In this document: piece by piece, positions 21,510-31,396 of the stretch
Layout: each line of letters opens with the position of its first letter
Numbering within the stretch: position 1 is the stretch's first letter
Assembly (NCBI RefSeq): GCF_000182565.1
Contig: NW_015971543.1
Coordinates: 779,397 to 843,396, forward strand
Length of the DNA stretch: 64,000 bases
Direction of reading: 5' to 3'
Origin: Spizellomyces punctatus DAOM BR117
Lineage: Eukaryota > Chytridiomycota > Chytridiomycetes > Spizellomycetales > Spizellomycetaceae
The notes under the pieces: generated by a model
Seen by the model: only the letters and a program-made list of their open reading frames with translations
What the model was told of the DNA's origin: nothing
Database searches by the model: none
Translations under genes and position numbers: made by a program

Positions 21510-23481
21510 TTAAAACCTTCCCAAATCAAGCCATAGAGCAATCCAGAGACAAATAAGCGCAAAAATAACCACGAATGCGATATTCAGGACCTCCAGAATG
21601 GGATCGCTTCGTCTTTGAGCTTTCAGAACCGCTTCGGGGGTGTGTTCGATATACTTTGGTTTTGCATGCGTGTAGATTGTCACACCTTTCTCGGTTGCCC
21701 AGCTCGGTGGGACGATGGGAAGTCGTTCTGTCGGAAACCCACCATTGAGATGGACCGGAAAGGGGCATGTGGCGCCCAGTGAGATGGATGCTAAAAGGCC
21801 GGACGTTAAACCGTCCTCTGTTACCCAGACAAAAAGCAGCGTTACAAAATATGCAGCCGGGATGTCCATGAAAAACTCGACTCTCCTTACCATGGAATCC
21901 ATAGTTGGTCCACGCGCCACAAAAGGTTACCCCATTCTTATTTTGTATCTCCTGTAACTTATCTTGCGCGGAAATTGTCTGCGGAGCATATAAAGGATGT
22001 TCATACTCCCACTCCCCAAAGACCATATCCGAGCGTGGCTCAATGAGTGGGTTGAGTGTGGCAAACACGGGACCACATTCCGCTTCTTTCACAAATGGTT
22101 GAAGACGGTTCATCCAGTATGTAAGGCATACGGTTGGAGACTCGGTTTCCGACTTGGTGCGTGTGAGGTAGTTCCATGCTGCCCAGGCTTTGCGAGATTT
22201 GGGCATAAGCTGAGGGATTATGAGTATTATACCCTCAATTCCAGTGCAAGATTGAATGAGAACGAATACTGTACCTCTGGATCCCTGTGCAACACCAACC
22301 TATTCTTCAAATACTTGATAGCTCCCAAAATTTTCCTCTCTTCACTCGTGGCGCTTTCACCCAAGATCTTGAGGGCCTGGTCGGTATGTGTTGCCAAGAT
22401 GACGTGGTCGTATGTTTCACGGTTTCCGCTGGCGTCTACAACTACGAGCTTGCCGTCTTTTTGACGCTCAACGGACACCACGGCTGTGTTGAGGCGGACG
22501 TCCGTCACGTTTTCAAGGATTTTGGTGACATATGTGCGACTATATATGCAGATAATGATGAGAGTTTGGTAGCATGTTGACAAACGCTGTTCCATTGCCA
22601 AAAATACCTTCCATCTACCACGGTTCTCCATTTTGGTCGCCTTCCAATTTGTAACAATTGATGGTTTCGCATAAACCGCAAAAGCGTCAAAACAGGGAAT
22701 TTGTCAAATGTCATGTCAGCGGGTGTTGACCAGATAGCAGCGGTCATCGGGACAATGTAGTTTTCGTAAAAGAAGCTCGAGTAATTTCGTTGCTTAAAGA
22801 ATTCGGCTAATGTCAAAGTCGCGAAAGGATGCTCTAAAGTGGAATGCGCATGGTAATCGTTGATAAGCAAAGTAAATTAAATACTGGTAATGGACGACTT
22901 ACCTCTCTCTTGTGGCGTTGTTCCCGCTCTCACTCTCCCTTCATCATCAAATGCGAGCCGGTCTGCCTCCACAGCAATCCTCTTGGCCTCATTATGAAAT
23001 CTAATAACATCCAAAATCATCCTCCACATGCCCCCTCCATTCTGTCCAAATGGCATTAAATTCCTTCGCTGTGCAAATACAGTATCGATGTTATCTCCAC
23101 ACCATTCAAACTCTCCGCCGTTTCGGGAGACAGAAAAGCTCATATCAGTGATGGCGAGAGGGACTTGAAGTTCTTTGAGGAGAGCGAGAAAATTGGGATA
23201 GGTCACTGGATTGCATACTATGAAACCCGTGTCCACTGGGACGGTTTTGGTCGGGTCAGATAGAGTTGGAATGTCGACAGTGTGCGTGTGGCCTCCTGGA
23301 TAGGAGCCGGACTCATAGAGCGTTGGAGAGAAGGAAGGGTCTTTGGAGAGGAGCCATGCGGCGCTAAGGCCAGAAATGCCTGAACCCTGACGCCGAGAAC
23401 GGGAAGGAGGTTAGGATTAGTGTGGTCGTGATCTTTACCGCACGAAACTGGACTAACAATAATCGCAACTCTAGTAGGCAT
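21510..23481 (-). CDS. FAD-dependent amine-oxidase-family oxidoreductase with C-terminal membrane anchor
   Basis: Six exons (23481-23458, 23386-22903, 22833-22608, 22539-22275, 22209-21891, 21817-21510) give 541 aa. The N terminus MPTRVAII-GSGISGLSAAWLL forms the FAD-binding GxGxxG loop only after splicing intron 1. Then come PGGHTHTV, PVDTGFIVCNPVTYPNF, YDHVILATHTDQALKIL and the C-terminal FAD motif FCGAWTNYGFHEDGLTSG. This matches the COG2907-type NAD/FAD-binding proteins, often found beside cyclopropane-fatty-acid synthase genes in bacteria. No such neighbour is here. The last 25 residues (FVVIFALICLWIALWLDL) form a membrane helix, suggesting a tail-anchored enzyme. The substrate is unknown. 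Confidence 0.87.
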
Positions 23482-24462
23482 CGCTGCGCAAAGTGGACAG
23501 AACAGGCGAGTCGGGAGGGATGAATGAGTCTATTTAACCACTGTCGCCCGTACACAACCTTGGTAACGGTGCATGCGGATAAAAGCAGAAGCGATAGCCT
23601 ATATCGCCGCGCGTGGGAATACTCATCGGTCATAGCAACGCGGTTGCTAGTGTGCTGGCTGGACGGACACCCACAGCAACAATACATAGCATATTTTGAC
23701 TTTACATTCTCTTGCGCCTAGTCCCTCAATGCACGTTCAAAAGATGAGATGCTACATGCGACTTGTTTGCACAGTGGAGGCCTCACATTTGTGCGTCGTA
23801 AACGTGCGATGGATTGCAAGACAATCCTTTAATAATCTGAATATCAAAGCAAGCAAGCTTGCTTCAAGATGCTCTATTACGGCAAACCAGTACAAGTGCC
23901 CAAAATGATTCCAATTCACTTGCCGAAAGCAAAAACCTTGGAACCCTCCAAAGCCTTCAAAACCTTAAATCGGCGGAATGCCGTCATGGCTTTGATAAGC
24001 AAGCTCCGTGGTCGGAGGTCTCAAAACCTTGGTACAAAATTCTCTTTTGCAGGGTCTGAAACGCAAGTTTCACACGTGACGTCATGACAAATTTGTTGCG
24101 GTGTTGCGGCTGGGCTACAACCAATCCCATTTTGTGGATCTCCAAATTGGGGGCGGGAAAAGGCCGTCGTTGGTTAGAAGTCTTCCATTGGAATGATCGC
24201 GTGAACCGCCACGAACGGCCAAGCCTCGTCTTTTGTCGGTTTTCTTGGCTGCTGACGTTTGTTCTGGCCTTGGCAGTTGAATAAAAAGAGAACGACGACG
24301 ACGACGATCTGGGGTTCACCTCAAAGCATTTTGAAAACGGCACTGGCATTTTGAACGACGACCATTGTTGGGACCTTAACTCATTACTCAAGTTTTTTTT
24401 TCTTACCTCTCTACACGGCACTCTCGTTACCCTCATTTTTCAATCCGGTCTCGCACGACAAT
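23482..24462. other. Long divergent promoter region
   Basis: About 980 bases between the oxidoreductase (minus) and the membrane protein at 24463 (plus). It contains a composite CACGTGACGTCA site, a 14-base palindrome of AAGCAAGCTTGCTT near 23853-23869, and a short ACG triplet repeat near 24293-24310. Frames of 65-150 codons occur but show no recognisable protein. Confidence 0.5.
24073..24084. promoter_or_regulatory. Composite CACGTG / TGACGTCA site
   Basis: An E-box-type CACGTG (24073-24078) overlaps a perfect CRE palindrome TGACGTCA (24077-24084), about 380 bases upstream of the membrane-protein start. bHLH and bZIP factors respectively bind such cores in fungi; the factors here are unknown. 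Confidence 0.5.
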
Positions 24463-25288
24463 ATGTCGATAAAACAGGGATTTAGCCTGCAAGCCATCCT
24501 CTTGTGGCTGCTGGCGGGCTTGACACTCGTGGCTGCCCAAACAGACGCGATCAATGGTAAGGATCAAAGGGACGATATTTGCAAAAGCCATTCCTGCTTA
24601 CAACTTTCCAAAACCAGATATTAAGGAAGCCATCACAGCACAAACAGCGGTTGCGGGTGCCCTTGCCATTATCCTTGGTTTCGTTCTACTCTTTTGGGGC
24701 CACAGACTCTTTTATCCAACACTCTTCCTTGCCGGATTCTTCGTTTTTGGGACCTTGGGGTACTCCATTCTCCTCAATTTGGAACCACAGCCAGATGGAT
24801 GGTCTAATCGTGACACGATCTTGTTACTCGGGTCTTTGGCGTGTGGTATTGTCGGAGGACTATTGGCAGTGTGCCTGGTCAAGCTGGGGCTGGCATGCAT
24901 CGGAGCTCTCGGCGGGTTCTCGTTAGCAATGTTTATCCTCTCCTTCCAATCCGGCGGTGTAATTCAGAGCGGTCTCGGACGTACCATCTTTATCATTGCA
25001 ATGGTCGTGGTTGGGGCTATTGCTATCTTTTTCCTGGTCAAGCCGGTACTCATTGTCTCGACTGCTGTGGCCGGAGCCATGTCCATTGTTTTGGGTATCG
25101 ACGTGTTTGCTCGAACCGGATTTACCCCGGCTCTCCGACTCTTCTTGACAGGCAACCGATTCGATGTGTCGATCTTTACGAGGGACAACAAGGTCCTCGC
25201 CCTGCTCATTACAGCCGCCGTACTTGCCATTGTGGGCATATTAGTACAGTTTAGAACCAACCGTGGTCGCACCTTTGGACACAAGTAG
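24463..25288 (+). CDS. TMEM198/DUF4203-like multi-pass membrane protein
   Basis: Exons 24463-24556 and 24618-25288 give 254 aa. The first exon encodes a signal peptide (MSIKQGFSLQAILLWLLAGL then VAAQ). The second encodes seven hydrophobic segments with glycine-rich turns: AVAGALAIILGFVLLFWG, FYPTLFLAGFFVFGTLGYSIL, GSLACGIVGGLLAVCLVKLG, ALGGFSLAMFILSF, IFIIAMVVVGAIAIFFLV, VLIVSTAVAGAMSIVLGID and LALLITAAVLAIVGILVQF. Topology and the GHRLFYPTLFLAGF patch fit the TMEM198/TM7S3 (DUF4203) family. The molecular function is not established in fungi. A possible 5' leader contains a GAC/ACG triplet repeat. Confidence 0.82.
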
Positions 25289-25494
25289 TTTTCCTTCAGT
25301 GTAGAACGTGGTTTATCTACAAGTTTGTATGTATATATTAATGATGCGAATGAGTTGTGAATAGAAATGAAAACCAAGCGTTGAATTGTGAAACAATTGC
25401 ACCAGATATCATTTATAAATATATAAAGAGTTATATACGCAAAGTAAAGCTAATGTACACGGAAAAAAATTATCTGCCAACCCGGGGTATCTGC

Positions 25495-27400
25495 CTAACG
25501 CCCATATCCTTCAATATGCAGCAGTACTCGCACGCCTCGTCGGATCCTTCCGGCACGTCCCCACTCTGGATCCATCTCTACATTGCCATCGACGTCCGAA
25601 CCCCCATCCGAGCTCGTCTCAAACCCATCACCCACAACCCGGCCCAGCCTTCCTACCTCATTCCGTATATCGTCCATCAAACCGACAGGCCCACACCCGT
25701 ATACAGAGACAATTTCACCGGGTCGAGTGTCCAGTTGTGAAAATATGCTTGCAACAGAGAGGCGGCGTGTACCCGTTTTCGGGTTGGTAATGACAAGACG
25801 CGGGACGAGAAGGGAAGTAGCACGAGGATGAGCCAAAAGATCTTGGTATAAGGAAAGTTGTGATGCATTGGGAGCTCGACAGGTCCACCAAAAGTGGATC
25901 TTTTGTATTCGTGGTGGAGGATTTTCGAGTATGGAACGCGCAATGGCAAGACCTCCAGGAATGCCGCTTCCACCGACAACAATAAGAACGTGATCAGAGC
26001 GTAGAAATCGTGGTGGGAGGTTACCATGTGGTCCGTCAATGTAAACTTGAATGTTTGGAGTCCCGCTCTCGGGATCAGTGTTTTCTTGCCATGTCCGCAC
26101 AAGCGATTGCGTCCACGAAGCATCGTGCGCCTGCGGTTTGATGATCAAACTCAGTCCAGGTGCAACAGGAGTGGACCTCGCCAACAAATATTCCATCTCA
26201 GGAGGTCCGCCCCTTCGACGTGGAGGAGAGCTGTTTGCGACAGTAAACGGATGCCATTCCACGTTTGAGACGGCTGGTACGCAGATGGAGACCCACTGTC
26301 CGGGGGCAGCAGGAATGTGACAATCTGCGATATCCAATCGCACATATCCGCAATCCTCCATCGTCAATGATGTGACATTATACGCTCGACGTCGATTGAA
26401 CACTCGTACGCATGAATCGATGATATACAATGTCAAAGTCGGCAAAGCATAGTAGAGCATGGGCGAAGCATGCACGAATGACAAAAGGATGGCCCCCAAC
26501 ACCGCGAAATGATTGAACCAGAACCAATTGAACCGTGTTCGGCGGATAGACTCGAACGAATTCAAAGAGACCCAGAGAAAGAGGAGTAGAGCCACGAGTC
26601 CCACCGGCCCCAACCAGCCTCTATACGAAGCGATCCTCTCATGTGACGCTCCAATCAGCAGCGTTGTTTTCCAAAACTGGGCCCATCCGCTTCGAGCGAG
26701 GCAGTAGGCTGCGAATGCACCAACATGCGCCCCAGCCAGTAGCACCGTCAGTGCTCCAGACCATCTATGAAAGGAGAGAGAATGGTCGTATCCGATTCCA
26801 AACAACGTGGATAGCAATCCATTGCGGGATGTCGGCAATAGGGTCAAGGACAGTTGAATGCCGGCATTGAAAGCAATGGCTTTGTAGGTAGCTCGCCACA
26901 TTCGCTGGGTCGGAGAACTTGAAGAAGAGCGGGAATGGTATTGCGTATACCAATAACAAAATTGAAAGAGCTGATGTCCCAGTACCAACAGCCACACGAT
27001 AATCTCTGCATAGGACCACTTTGTTCTGCGAGAGAGGGATATGTAACGATGTTTCCAAGAGTGCCCATGACCCCATGAGGTTCGTTGCGCCAGAGCAAAT
27101 ACGACAGCAACAACCGCAAGCCAACCATAGAATGCGACGAGACTGGACAACCAACGAGTTGTAAACAGTTAGAGAATTGTGTGGGCTGGCACAAATTCAT
27201 TATCTCTCTTACCTGTTACGCATCTCCGTATTCAAGTGCTCCTTCTCTGGACACACTTGTGACCAACACTTGCCCCCTTTAAACATAACATAGGCGGATA
27301 CGAGTAAACTTCCAGGAAGGACCGTCGCCGCTGTGAATATGGCAATGTGCATTGTCTTGAAGCGGAAAGTATCTTTTCTGGAATCTGACGGAGAAGCCAT
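25495..27400 (-). CDS. Ferric reductase-type transmembrane oxidoreductase
   Basis: Exons 27400-27213 and 27142-25495 give 611 aa. This family moves electrons from NADPH through FAD and two haems across the membrane to Fe3+ or another acceptor. The N terminus has a membrane helix and a short CWSQVC loop. The haem-bearing ferric-reductase domain contains HRWSGALTVLLAGAHVGAF and FNHFAVLGAILLSFVHAS (haem histidines). The FAD-binding motif is HPFTVAN, the NAD-binding loop GGSGIPGG, and the C-terminal YGCGPVGLM is typical of FRE/NOX flavodomains. Both cytosolic domains appear complete. The start at 27400 lies only about 75 bases from the Fanzor element end at 27476, so the element sits in its promoter or 5' UTR, which also holds a GAC triplet repeat. 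Confidence 0.9.
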
Positions 27401-27475
27401 GACGGCGTCGTTGTCCTCGTTGCCGTCGTCGTCGTCGTTGTGAAATTACGCATGGGCTTGTCGTTCTAGTTCTTA

Positions 27476-27506
27476 GTGCGGAGCCGATGGGTATTGGCCC
27501 TAGCAC
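27476..27506. repeat. Left terminal inverted repeat of the Fanzor element
   Basis: Its 22-base core at 27477-27498 (beginning TGCGGAGCCGATGGG) is perfectly inverted at 29611-29632. The following CCTAGCAC matches ACTAGTAC on the right at 6 of 8 positions. This is the 3' (right-end) side relative to the Fanzor gene. Confidence 0.93.
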
Positions 27507-27600
27507 CCGCACCAGGGATTGAACCGCGCGACAACCGGTTCGGAAAACCTAATCTAACCAATCTACGCTACGCTACCGCTGGAACACCCCTCCTGAACAC
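27476..27600 (-). ncRNA. Presumptive guide-RNA (omega/fRNA) scaffold region
   Basis: By analogy with TnpB and characterised Fanzors, the guide RNA scaffold should come from the end of the nuclease ORF through the element's 3' end and read into flanking DNA. On the minus strand this stretch contains a Pol III A-box-like TAGCGTAGATTGG (27561-27573, overlapping the ORF end). About 40 bases on it contains an exact B-box GGTTCAATCCC (27514-27524). A full tRNA cannot be folded: the T stem is only partly paired and no matching acceptor exists. So this is tRNA-like rather than a tRNA gene. The ends are inferred. Confidence 0.45.
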
Positions 27601-29469
27601 CTCTGGTCTGCCGTGTCCATCCAACATTGATTGCACGATCGTTACCATATTGCAGGTGCTCAGCGTATCTCGATTCCAGTAGCGCATCGTCCAGGCTTGC
27701 TGCAAACAGTTAGGGTTGGTACAACCCAGCAATCCGTGGACTTTTTCAATCTTGCCTTCGCGTCGCCGCCAAGGTCTTGAATGAGGTCGTGTTTTGAAGC
27801 CTTTTTCAACGCCAGAGGAACAGCAAGGGCAAACAGATGAGGTCTTGTACTCGTCGAGAAGGAAGCAGTTGATCCTGTTGCGCTTAAAGAGGGTGCGCCA
27901 GCCTTTCGTCCTTGATGAGGTCTGAAATCTTGCAGTTCGACCGGCGTCGCTCCAATCACCCATCACAACAGTAAAGTTTTCGCCATACTTGTTGCGCATG
28001 TTGCTTATGAGGTCCGATTCACTTCGCTGCCGATTGATGAAAGAGTGCCACTTCCACCGCGTGTGGGCAGGATGTGAGTAGAACTCCTTTCGACGATCCG
28101 AATCTGCATGATGGCGAACAAGAAGGTAGCGAGTAAAGTCCATGAGGTTCATCGTCTTGTGAGATGGTATTCGTGATTCTATGAGGTCAACTCCAGCTTC
28201 TTTCTTCATTGCTTCTCGTCTCTTTGCAAATCGCCGGCTGCCTGTCTCCATGGCTCGCTGGTTTGCGGTGTAGCGAAACGCTGTACCATTGCTGTCTTGG
28301 CAGTAGAGAATGTCACGCTTGTTTGGGTCGATAACAATGACATTCTCTGCTGCTCGACAAGCAGGTAAGTTTTTCTCCACATAAAGCGCTTTAACCTCTG
28401 CCTCCATCGTGTTTGCTGACTTTTTTCCTCCGCTGCGCTTTCCATACTTGTCTGCTTCTGGGTGCTTTAGGTATACAGACACCGAGGTTCCGTCCGTCGT
28501 GATCGAGCCTTCAAAACACATTCCATGACGAGATCTAAAAGCCTTGTTCTGCAGATTACAGACGCGCAACCATAAATCGACGTTTTCAACAGTTTCCGCT
28601 TCTCGTCGCGTGATGCAAAGAACGTGAGAGTAGAGGATGACGGTGTCGATCCGCACATGGCTTTGGATGAGAGAGCGGCGCAGAGGTATTGCGCTGAACT
28701 GTCGGAATCCATGCTGTTCATATAGGCTTGACAACTGACAATAAGCAGGGAAGAAGGCGAGAGGGTCTACAGCAACTGAATATGCGAGCAGCTGGTCGGA
28801 AAGGGGAATGAAGGACCACATCTCTTCTAGAAGCTCACTCTCTTCAGCGGTCAAGTCATCGAGTGACTCAGGCACGATATCAAAAAGGAAAATTGACTTC
28901 AAGTAGCGAAGACGAGCAAAGAAAGCGTTTCGCGCATCGCTTTTCAGTGGCAGTCGCTGCTTCTGTCCCTTCACATCAAGCCGCAGATTAATGTACCGGA
29001 GCAGCATCATCATGAAGTGTTCCTGGACATTGACCTTCAGATTCGTCATCATACTCGCTGTCAGATAATTGACTGATTGCTGCTCTTTTTGTAGATTTGG
29101 ATGAACGAAGCCGACGATGTTGCAGTACCGTTGGATGTATGGCAACAAGGATTCGCGTAACGCCTTCTTCGCACCGGTTTTTGGTTGCCATGATTCACCT
29201 TTGTTGAGAAGATAGAGGATGGCTTCAATCGTCTCTTGATTTACTGTGGGAAAAACTGGCGCTGATGATGAAAGGAGATAGAATTTCAGCGCGTGGGAAG
29301 CGTGGTCGGCGAGTTGATGGATGATGGCGATGTAATCTAAAAGCCGTTGGCAGTAGATGTCGTTTGGCAGGAAAGCTTTTGCAAAGGAAGTCTTGTTGCA
29401 GGTATGTAAGCAAGTAGGTTTGTCGAGTTTTTCGAGTCTTTCGAGCTTTTGCTTCTTCTTTGGTGGCAT
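27568..29469 (-). CDS. Fanzor RNA-guided DNA endonuclease (TnpB-like)
   Basis: An intronless 633-aa protein. Residues 1-15 (PPKKKQK) form a nuclear localisation-like basic cluster. The first 370 residues are helical, matching the wedge/REC part. The C-terminal half is a RuvC nuclease: the first catalytic Asp in VIVIDPNKRD (D381), the strand VVMGDWS at 501-507 where TnpB normally has its glutamate, an acidic LLDEYKTS (D539/E540), a zinc ribbon with Cys at 547, 549/550, 583 and 588, and the last Asp in NRD (D601) with alanine-like spacing. The absence of Glu at the usual site with an acidic pair before the zinc ribbon agrees with the rearranged RuvC reported for Fanzors. All key residues are present, so the enzyme is probably active. 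Such enzymes cut DNA next to a short motif, guided by an RNA made from the element's 3' end. Confidence 0.95.
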   Translation of the reverse strand: MPPKKKQKLERLEKLDKPTCLHTCNKTSFAKAFLPNDIYCQRLLDYIAIIHQLADHASHALKFYLLSSSAPVFPTVNQETIEAILYLLNKGESWQPKTGAKKALRESLLPYIQRYCNIVGFVHPNLQKEQQSVNYLTASMMTNLKVNVQEHFMMMLLRYINLRLDVKGQKQRLPLKSDARNAFFARLRYLKSIFLFDIVPESLDDLTAEESELLEEMWSFIPLSDQLLAYSVAVDPLAFFPAYCQLSSLYEQHGFRQFSAIPLRRSLIQSHVRIDTVILYSHVLCITRREAETVENVDLWLRVCNLQNKAFRSRHGMCFEGSITTDGTSVSVYLKHPEADKYGKRSGGKKSANTMEAEVKALYVEKNLPACRAAENVIVIDPNKRDILYCQDSNGTAFRYTANQRAMETGSRRFAKRREAMKKEAGVDLIESRIPSHKTMNLMDFTRYLLVRHHADSDRRKEFYSHPAHTRWKWHSFINRQRSESDLISNMRNKYGENFTVVMGDWSDAGRTARFQTSSRTKGWRTLFKRNRINCFLLDEYKTSSVCPCCSSGVEKGFKTRPHSRPWRRREGKIEKVHGLLGCTNPNCLQQAWTMRYWNRDTLSTCNMVTIVQSMLDGHGRPEVFRRGVPAVA

Positions 29470-29602
29470 GATGATATCTGTATCTGTGGAAAAGATGAAA
29501 GCCTGGGAAAATGGACGATGACTTATATAGGATTTTTTGGATCAAACCATAGTTCATGAGTCTAAATCGAGTAAAATTATGATTAAATTGGTTAGAATCT
29601 TT

Positions 29603-29633
29603 GTACTAGTGCCAATACCCATCGGCTCCGCAT
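29603..29633. repeat. Right terminal inverted repeat of the Fanzor element
   Basis: Inverted copy of the repeat at 27476-27506, at the 5' side of the gene. Just outside, on the gene strand, the flank reads GGACATA directly before the element, so a CATA tetramer abuts the insertion point. Confidence 0.93.
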
Positions 29634-29991
29634 TATGTCCGCATTGTCATCGATCTCCATCATTCCGGTGTCGGAATCACAATCCAGGAAGGCTTACAAA
29701 ATCATTTCAGCTTATCCGATTGGATGAATTCCCCGCGATGAGATTGCACGTGCATCGGTCTCGTGATATCACGCGGCCGTCAGTTCGGCTCTCTGGGTGA
29801 AGCCTCCAACACCATCGGGGATCTCCACCCATTGCATTTCATTGCTGTTCATCTCCAGCGTGCCTTTTTTGCTCGTCTTGATACGTCTTTTATGACCAGA
29901 ATAATCAAATGAATGTATTATGATAATATGGGGCCTAAATTTTACATCTGCAAACTATTATGACTCGCCAACGTCTGTTTTTCTAAACCCA
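29634..29991. other. Intergenic region beside the Fanzor element
   Basis: About 360 bases between the right end of the element and the stop of the GDPD gene. No open frame with support and no second copy of the inverted repeat is seen. Confidence 0.45.
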
Positions 29992-31396
29992 TTAACGACG
30001 ACCTCCTGCGGCAAGCCGGTCGGGATAGGTCCGCACTAACTCTTGTCGCAGAATGTCCATCCATTCCGCTCCGTCTCTCCGCGCAAACGTACTGTTCTGC
30101 TTAAAATTTACAATAGATGTTGTCCCGGTCTTGAAGGGATCAATCAGATCAGCATACTGTTGCCGAATGGCAACTGCTTCTGCTACATTCTCCACAAAGA
30201 GCCCATCCATGCCCAGTCGCATAAAGTAAAACAATTCTACGCGCCGGTCCTGTGTCGGTGGGCATCCTTGGACTCGATCACAGTTCAACAGGGCCTTTTC
30301 ATAGCTGCTGTAGAACGTGTACGGAGTTTGCTTCAATCCTCGCTTTTTGATCTCCTTACTCAAATTTTGGGGTGCAATCAGTCCTCCATTGGCTTTAATC
30401 CGAGTCTGAACGTCAGCGGGAATAGGTGCAAGCACTTCGTACTTGTACATATTCTCCGCTCCGACAGTGTAAAGCTCCTTCCATGGCCCGATTGCGGCGG
30501 CGTATTTTGCCACGTCGTCCAGACCCTTTGGAGTAAGCAGATCCACATTGCCATAAATAAGCTGAACGACGGGAAGCTTGGACTTTGTGCCAATGTATTT
30601 GGCGGCTCCTGCCTCAAAGGACTGGATCATGACGGGACCACGCGTCTTTCCGTTTGATGGGTATCCGTACTTGTCGAGGATAGCCAACAGCTTATCTTCC
30701 ATAAAATGAGGGTTCTGGTTCTTGTAGTGCTCATTGTGCCAGGCAGGATGCTTGATCTCGGGTATAATACCGATTTCACGTCCAAGTTTGGCAGAATCTG
30801 CATGGACCAAGTCGAGGTACTCTTCAAACGTGGGGATCGTAAACATGCCGTCAAAGAAGGCAGGTTTCCGCATGTTCCGATTGTCCGGGCCTCCCCCAAC
30901 GACGTTGAGACGGAGTGTTTTAATTTCAGCCAAGGTAAGATCGTGGATCAACCAGTCATTGGTGAGAGTTAAGTTGCCACCACTTCCGTCAATGTCTGGA
31001 ATGGTGACGTTTTTTATGAGGTGAGCGAATTCTGGATGTGCAGCGACATCGGTACTTGATTTAATGGAAAGCTGGATTCTCATTTTCATTAGTCATGTAT
31101 GTGGATCATTTTTATTTCAAGCTTCAACTCACATCGTGATAAATCACAAAATGTCCGTCCTTTGTCAAAACCAGATCCGGCTCGACAAAATCCGCATGCT
31201 CCCAGATACCCATATGGTATGCAGGAAGAGTATGCTCAGGGAGCGAAAAGGCCCTCTCCCCGCGATGACCGATGATCTGCGTCGGTTTGCCATCGATCGT
31301 ATGCCATTTTTTAAGGGAAAGACTAATGGGACTGGCAAGGATCTGTGATGAGGCGATCCAAGCATACGCTGCTGCTGCCAACACCTGAGATTTCAT
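29992..31396 (-). CDS. Secreted glycerophosphodiester phosphodiesterase
   Basis: Exons 31396-31133 and 31071-29992 give 447 aa. The enzyme hydrolyses glycerophosphodiesters to glycerol-3-phosphate and an alcohol. The N terminus is a signal peptide (MKSQVLAAAAYAWIASSQILA). Catalytic motifs are the HRGERAFSLPEHT loop, E-P-D-L metal ligands and the second histidine in VIYHD, which joins LSIKSSTDVAAHPEF across the intron. Later IIPEIKHP and the C-terminal LFVENVAEA strand are typical of the long bacterial GlpQ-like branch. It probably scavenges phosphate or glycerol outside the cell. An alternative ATG 21 bases upstream would change only the signal peptide. Confidence 0.9.

Larger units (their letters stand above)
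27476..29633 (-). mobile_element. Fanzor transposable element, 2158 bp with terminal inverted repeats
   Basis: The element is bounded by 31-bp inverted repeats (28 of 31 matching, 22 in a row) and flanked on both sides by TA (27474-27475 and 29634-29635). It carries one intronless minus-strand ORF encoding a Fanzor nuclease and no transposase. The 163 bases between the right repeat and the start codon hold a TATATAA-like box about 55 bases before the ATG. The 92 bases from the stop codon to the left repeat hold tRNA-like Pol III boxes. Both ends look intact, so insertion is probably recent. With no transposase on board, mobility would need one in trans. Confidence 0.9.

Noticed and set aside
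24964-25377. 137-codon minus-strand frame opposite the TMEM198-like gene
   Set aside because: Antisense shadow; the plus strand has signal peptide, splice sites and seven membrane helices.
27476-27600. A functional tRNA gene at the left end of the Fanzor element
   Set aside because: A and B boxes are present but the T stem pairs only at three of five positions and there is no matching 5' acceptor or clear anticodon arm.
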